Assembly: GCF_017086365.1 (NCBI RefSeq)
Contig: NZ_CP070969.1
Span: 1,674,001-1,738,000 of the forward strand
Direction of reading: 5' to 3'
Length of the DNA stretch: 64,000 bases
Origin: Paenibacillus tianjinensis
GTDB lineage: Bacteria; Bacillota; Bacilli; Paenibacillales; Paenibacillaceae
The position numbers and the translations under genes are program-made. Positions 60,754 through 64,000 of this stretch are shown here, piece by piece (positions within the stretch are counted from its first letter, which is position 1; every line of letters begins with the position of its first letter). The notes below the pieces were generated by a model. The model was not told the DNA's origin. It searched no databases and saw only the letters and a list, made by a program, of their open reading frames with translations.

Positions 60754-61910
60754 GTTCCTGTGGACGATTCACCAGGTACGGCTCCTCCGGCAGTCGAAGG
60801 TTCAGACGCTGCGAACGGTGACACAATGAACTCTTCCTGGGGCAGATAAATCCAGCGCTGCAAATACCCCTGCTGGATCAGTTCCTTGATCAGAATGAGC
60901 AGGATAGGCGACAGAATCAGACCGGCAACGCCGAAGGCCGACATAGAGAAAATCACGAATGCCAGCATCAGAAAGGCAGAGGATACACCGATGGAATTAC
61001 CGGTGATTTTCGGTTCCAGCAGCTGTCTGACAATAAGCACTACAGCGAGCAGTATTAACAGGCCGATGGCAAGCGAAGTGTTGCCGACGATAAACAGATA
61101 AATGATCCAGGGGATCAGAATAGTGGACACGCCCAGCAGCGGCAGCACATCAAACACGGCACAGACCAGCGCCATGGTGATTTCATTTCCGCTTCCAAGA
61201 ATGAACAGGCCGGCCAGGACAATAACGAAGGTGATGCTGATCAGGATCAGCTGGGCCTTCAAATAGGAGCCAATCGCTTTGAAGACATTTCCCTGGACAA
61301 AAGCATAAGCTGTTTTGAACGTCTTGGGCATTTTATCATGGGCAATTTTACGCCAGTCCTTAATCTCCATGCTGAGGAAGAACGCCAATATGATGGCGAT
61401 ACCGAAATTCCCCATAAACGAAGAGAAGGATCCGAGCACTCCGATCATATATTTAAAGAAAACGATCAGCCATTTGGAAAGGATATTGGTGGCGTCGGTA
61501 AAATATCCGTTTATTTTGAGTGTCAGGTCTGCCGGCAGAGCATCGATTTTTTGCTGGAGATAGGTAGTAGCTTCTGTGAAATGCTGCTGAATGATTGCGG
61601 TATAACGCGGCAGATTATCCTGGAAATGCAATGCCTGAGTGGCGATCAGCAGCCCGGCACCGAATAGAATACCAAGCAGAATGATCAGGAAGAGCAGGAC
61701 AGAAAGGGCAGAAGCGAAGGGTTTGGCCATTCCTTTACGGTTCAGGAACCTGGCCAGCGGCTCAATCAGCAGGAAAACAAAAAAAGACAGGAATACCGGT
61801 GCAGCCAATTGGTACAGCTTGCTGAAAACGAGCATCACAAGATACACCGTCAGCACGACCAGCCCGATATCGAAGAATGTTCGCCAATATTTTTTGTACA
61901 GCGGCAGCAT
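60714..61910 (-). CDS. AI-2E family transporter / PerM-type membrane protein
   Basis: About 398 residues from the ATG at 61910; the open frame extends upstream to 62024 without a ribosome site. Typical family layout: two N-terminal helices (FDIGLVVLTVYLVMLVFSKL, AAPVFLSFFVFLLIEPL), two more before the soluble loop, and a C-terminal group of helices with VFDVLPLLGVSTILIPW and QLLEPKITGNSIGVS. Ends with a hydrophilic Ser/Pro-rich tail that overlaps the PBP gene on the other strand. Family members export AI-2, ions or are of unknown role (YtvI in sporulation). The 297-nt gap to 62208 holds no gene I can support. Confidence 0.88.
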   Translation of the reverse strand: MLPLYKKYWRTFFDIGLVVLTVYLVMLVFSKLYQLAAPVFLSFFVFLLIEPLARFLNRKGMAKPFASALSVLLFLIILLGILFGAGLLIATQALHFQDNLPRYTAIIQQHFTEATTYLQQKIDALPADLTLKINGYFTDATNILSKWLIVFFKYMIGVLGSFSSFMGNFGIAIILAFFLSMEIKDWRKIAHDKMPKTFKTAYAFVQGNVFKAIGSYLKAQLILISITFVIVLAGLFILGSGNEITMALVCAVFDVLPLLGVSTILIPWIIYLFIVGNTSLAIGLLILLAVVLIVRQLLEPKITGNSIGVSSAFLMLAFVIFSMSAFGVAGLILSPILLILIKELIQQGYLQRWIYLPQEEFIVSPFAASEPSTAGGAVPGESSTGTQAPEDSDSKSKI

Positions 61911-62207
61911 AGATGAACACGACTCCTTTTTCAAATAGCATAATTTAGCTGTTTTTACGTTGCTGCATATCAATGCGTTTCTTTTTAGAGAAAATGACAA
62001 AATTACCTTCCATTCATTGTACACGATTTTAATAAAAATGCGTCTTTTTCTTTGGCAGCTGTGTTAAAATAGGGGGTAACGTTTTTTGTGGGACTTCTGC
62101 CCGCTAAAAAACCGCGAGACTTCGTTCACACTACTTGGCCGTACCCTAATATCTGCTTGCAGACGTAAGACGAGCCAAAGTCAACTCTGGAAAAGCGGGG
62201 AATTTAC

Positions 62208-63587
62208 ATGCAGACTTTGCTGCTCTGGTTATTTTATATTTCTTCCTTCTACGCGTTCATTCCCGGAATGATCAGCAGGATTTTCGGCTATCGCGTATTT
62301 CGCAAAGGCATCAAGCGGACCGAATTTGCCCTGACCTTTGATGATGGTCCGGACCCGCGCTATACACCGCAATTGCTGGATCTTCTCAAACAGTATGATG
62401 CGAAGGCTACCTTCTTTGTCGTCGGGGCCCATGCGGAGCAGAATCCGGAGATTATTAAGCGTATGTATGATGAGGGACATCTCATCGGTATTCATAACTA
62501 TGTACACAAGACGAATTGGCTGATGCGGCCTGCAACCGTCAAACAGCAAATTAAACGTACCGGTGACATTATTTACAGTATTACCGGCGAGCGGAGTACC
62601 TATTACCGTCCGCCCTGGGGGATCGTTAACCTGTTCGACTTCTCCAAGCGCAGTCAGGTGCAGATTGTCTTGTGGTCGGCCATGTTCGGCGACTGGAAAG
62701 AGAAGCTTGGTGCAGAACGGCTGACCGAAAAGCTGCTCACCAAGCTGGGCCCGGGTGAAGTCATGCTGCTGCATGATTGCGGCACAACCCTCGGGGCCGA
62801 CCCCAAAGCTCCTGAGCATATGCTGATTGCACTGGAGCGGATGCTGGAAGAGGCTAGAAAACGGGGGCTCCGCAGTATCCGGGTGGATGAAATGATTGAG
62901 CAGGTGCAGAAATCACCCATTCAGCAGCTCTCCTTCAGCAAACGGCTGGTCGTCGGATTATGGCTGGTCTGGGAGCAATGCTTTCAGTTCATGTTCCGCA
63001 TCAACACCATTGCTCCGGCGGATCCGTTTCTTCATTACCGGCTGCGCAAGTATCAAGGGGATCCGGTACAGATGGATAACGGTGAACGTCTGGTAAAAGG
63101 CGACAAGATTATTGAGCTGCACATCGATAACAGGCAGCTGTTCGAGCTGGGTGTGCATTCCCGGTCTTCGGCACAGCTTGCGATCCGTATGATCCGCCGC
63201 ATGGAGAAGGATCTGCCGGTCCTTGCCGAAAGAATTGCAACAGATCTTGACCTGGCTGAGGCTAAAGCGCTTTACGGGGTAAGCATGATCAACAGGGGCC
63301 CGGAGAAATTCGGATTCATGGTTCTCGACCTGCCGGACGGCTGGTTCGCCCGTTCGACCAAGTTCTATTTGAGCATTCTGCTGAGTGTCATTCATCCCTC
63401 AGGGGGGGCGCGCCTGAAAGTCCGAAGTGAGGTTCTCGTGCCGAAGATGATGCTGATGCCGGTATCGCAGCTGCTCGACCAGATGAATCAGCAGCGCCCT
63501 CAAAAACAGGTAAAGAGCCGTGAGCGGATTCGCGAAGAGGAGCTGTCCCTGGAAGCTGAGCTGCCGGGAGCGACAGTGGTACACTAG
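62208..63587 (+). CDS. Polysaccharide deacetylase (NodB) with YkoP-like C-terminal domain
   Basis: A 459-residue protein: short N-terminal hydrophobic segment (LLLWLFYISSFYAFIPGMI), NodB domain about 40-235 with metal/catalytic TFDDGPD, the His motif in GIHNYVHKTNW, RPPWG and the C-terminal LLHDCG; then about 200 residues of the YkoP-like type (WLVWEQCFQFMFRINTI...MVLDLPDGWFARSTKFYL). NodB enzymes deacetylate GlcNAc or MurNAc residues of wall polymers. The zinc-binding second His of the usual H-S-x-x-H appears as HNYVH, so both His are kept. ATG at 62208. The role of the C-terminal domain is unknown. Confidence 0.9.
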   Translation: MQTLLLWLFYISSFYAFIPGMISRIFGYRVFRKGIKRTEFALTFDDGPDPRYTPQLLDLLKQYDAKATFFVVGAHAEQNPEIIKRMYDEGHLIGIHNYVHKTNWLMRPATVKQQIKRTGDIIYSITGERSTYYRPPWGIVNLFDFSKRSQVQIVLWSAMFGDWKEKLGAERLTEKLLTKLGPGEVMLLHDCGTTLGADPKAPEHMLIALERMLEEARKRGLRSIRVDEMIEQVQKSPIQQLSFSKRLVVGLWLVWEQCFQFMFRINTIAPADPFLHYRLRKYQGDPVQMDNGERLVKGDKIIELHIDNRQLFELGVHSRSSAQLAIRMIRRMEKDLPVLAERIATDLDLAEAKALYGVSMINRGPEKFGFMVLDLPDGWFARSTKFYLSILLSVIHPSGGARLKVRSEVLVPKMMLMPVSQLLDQMNQQRPQKQVKSRERIREEELSLEAELPGATVVH

Positions 63588-63666
63588 TTGTCTTTGCTTC
63601 AATATGTAAAGCTGCATGCCATTATATTTTCAATAACTGCTTGAACCTAATATAAAGACCGATACC

Positions 63667-63696
63667 AGACAGCGGCTCCTTGAGCCGCTGTCTTTT
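63667..63696 (+). terminator. Terminator after the polysaccharide deacetylase gene
   Basis: AGACAGCGGCTC pairs perfectly with GAGCCGCTGTCT, followed by TTTTT. Confidence 0.9.
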
Positions 63697-63820
63697 TCAT
63701 TTTGATGATTTCTCAAAGAGGGAGGTTAGTTTAGCGAAAAAAAAGGATATTATTGGTCGTTCGTTGAAATTACAGATAAAGGTAAATGACGGATAAACGA
63801 ACTATTGAAAGGAGAAATAT

Positions 63821-64000
63821 ATGCTGAAATTGCCTGTTAATCATTCTGTTTTTTCTTCCGAAGCACTAGCGCCTGCACTAAAAGATCTTTATGAGATTGG
63901 GGACGTCATAGAATGCCGTTTTCTCTCGAACGGGCTTAATGATACTTATGTATTGAAGACCTCTACAGGGAAATACATACTGCGAATCTATAAAGTGAAA
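63821..64000 (+). CDS. Phosphotransferase (APH/homoserine kinase-like), 3' end cut by window
   Basis: The ATG at 63821 has GAAAGGAG 6 nt upstream and begins an open frame to the window end (60 residues). The segment FLSNGLNDTYVLKTSTGKYILRIYKVK is the N-lobe ATP-binding pattern of aminoglycoside phosphotransferase-like small-molecule kinases. Only the N-terminus is present, so the substrate cannot be judged. Confidence 0.75.
   Translation, partial: MLKLPVNHSVFSSEALAPALKDLYEIGDVIECRFLSNGLNDTYVLKTSTGKYILRIYKVK

Overview
The window reads as chromosomal DNA of a Paenibacillus-like member of the Bacillota. The main evidence is the gene order alaS - ireB(yrzL) - ruvX(yrrK) - DUF1292(yrzB) - mltG - yrrN - yrrO, with a T-box leader before alaS. 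S-layer-anchored glycoside hydrolases, YesM/YesN-type regulators, cre-like CcpA sites and strong AGGAGG ribosome sites agree with this. The genus is inferred from style and gene content; no search was run.

Layout. (1) 1-5.4 kb: end of a patatin-like lipase, then a large secreted GH10 xylanase with CBM22, CBM9 and SLH modules. (2) 5.4-7.7 kb: DUF3788 gene, a decayed tRNA-Pro copy, a divergent SDR/MerR pair and an intact tRNA-Pro(CGG). (3) 7.8-16.3 kb: the housekeeping block (T-box-alaS, ireB, ruvX, two DUF1292 genes, mltG and two U32 tRNA-hydroxylation genes), with a nested palindromic element before the last gene. (4) 16.3-18.3 kb: an IS1182-type insertion sequence. (5) 18.4-26 kb: a chemoreceptor with a sigma-D-like promoter, then an operon of a YesM-type histidine kinase, an orphan sugar-binding lipoprotein, a LacI regulator and two small unknown genes. 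(6) 26-46.5 kb: a glycan-utilisation locus holding an SLH-anchored GH27 enzyme, an AraC-type membrane regulator broken by a frameshift, a two-permease ABC importer with its binding protein, an SGNH esterase, two GH95 enzymes, a GH38 alpha-mannosidase and a DsbA-like protein. (7) 46.6-50 kb, minus strand: GH113 mannanase, cellobiose 2-epimerase and GH130 phosphorylase. (8) 50.2-58.8 kb: a lone YesN-type response regulator, a second sugar ABC importer, another GH130 phosphorylase, a CE7 esterase with an early stop, and a second chemoreceptor with a C-terminal frameshift. (9) 58.9-64 kb: a penicillin-binding protein, an AI-2E family membrane protein, a polysaccharide deacetylase and the start of a phosphotransferase gene.

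How it fits together. Regions 7 and 8 describe beta-mannan use: uptake of manno-oligosaccharides, intracellular GH113 cleavage, epimerisation of mannobiose to mannosyl-glucose, and phosphorolysis by GH130 enzymes. Region 6 looks like use of a branched alpha-linked glycan carrying galactose, fucose and mannose; fungal mannofucogalactan is one fit. Its two transcription units (GH27; ABC-SGNH-GH95-GH95-GH38) share an almost superimposable promoter: two TGTAC boxes 20 nt apart, a fixed gap, then an identical 24-bp block holding a cre site. The AraC-type regulator encoded between them, the obvious activator, carries a one-base frameshift. The kinase and binding protein of region 5 lack a response regulator, while region 8 has a response regulator without a kinase, suggesting a split three-component sensor. 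No CRISPR array, rRNA or prophage was seen.
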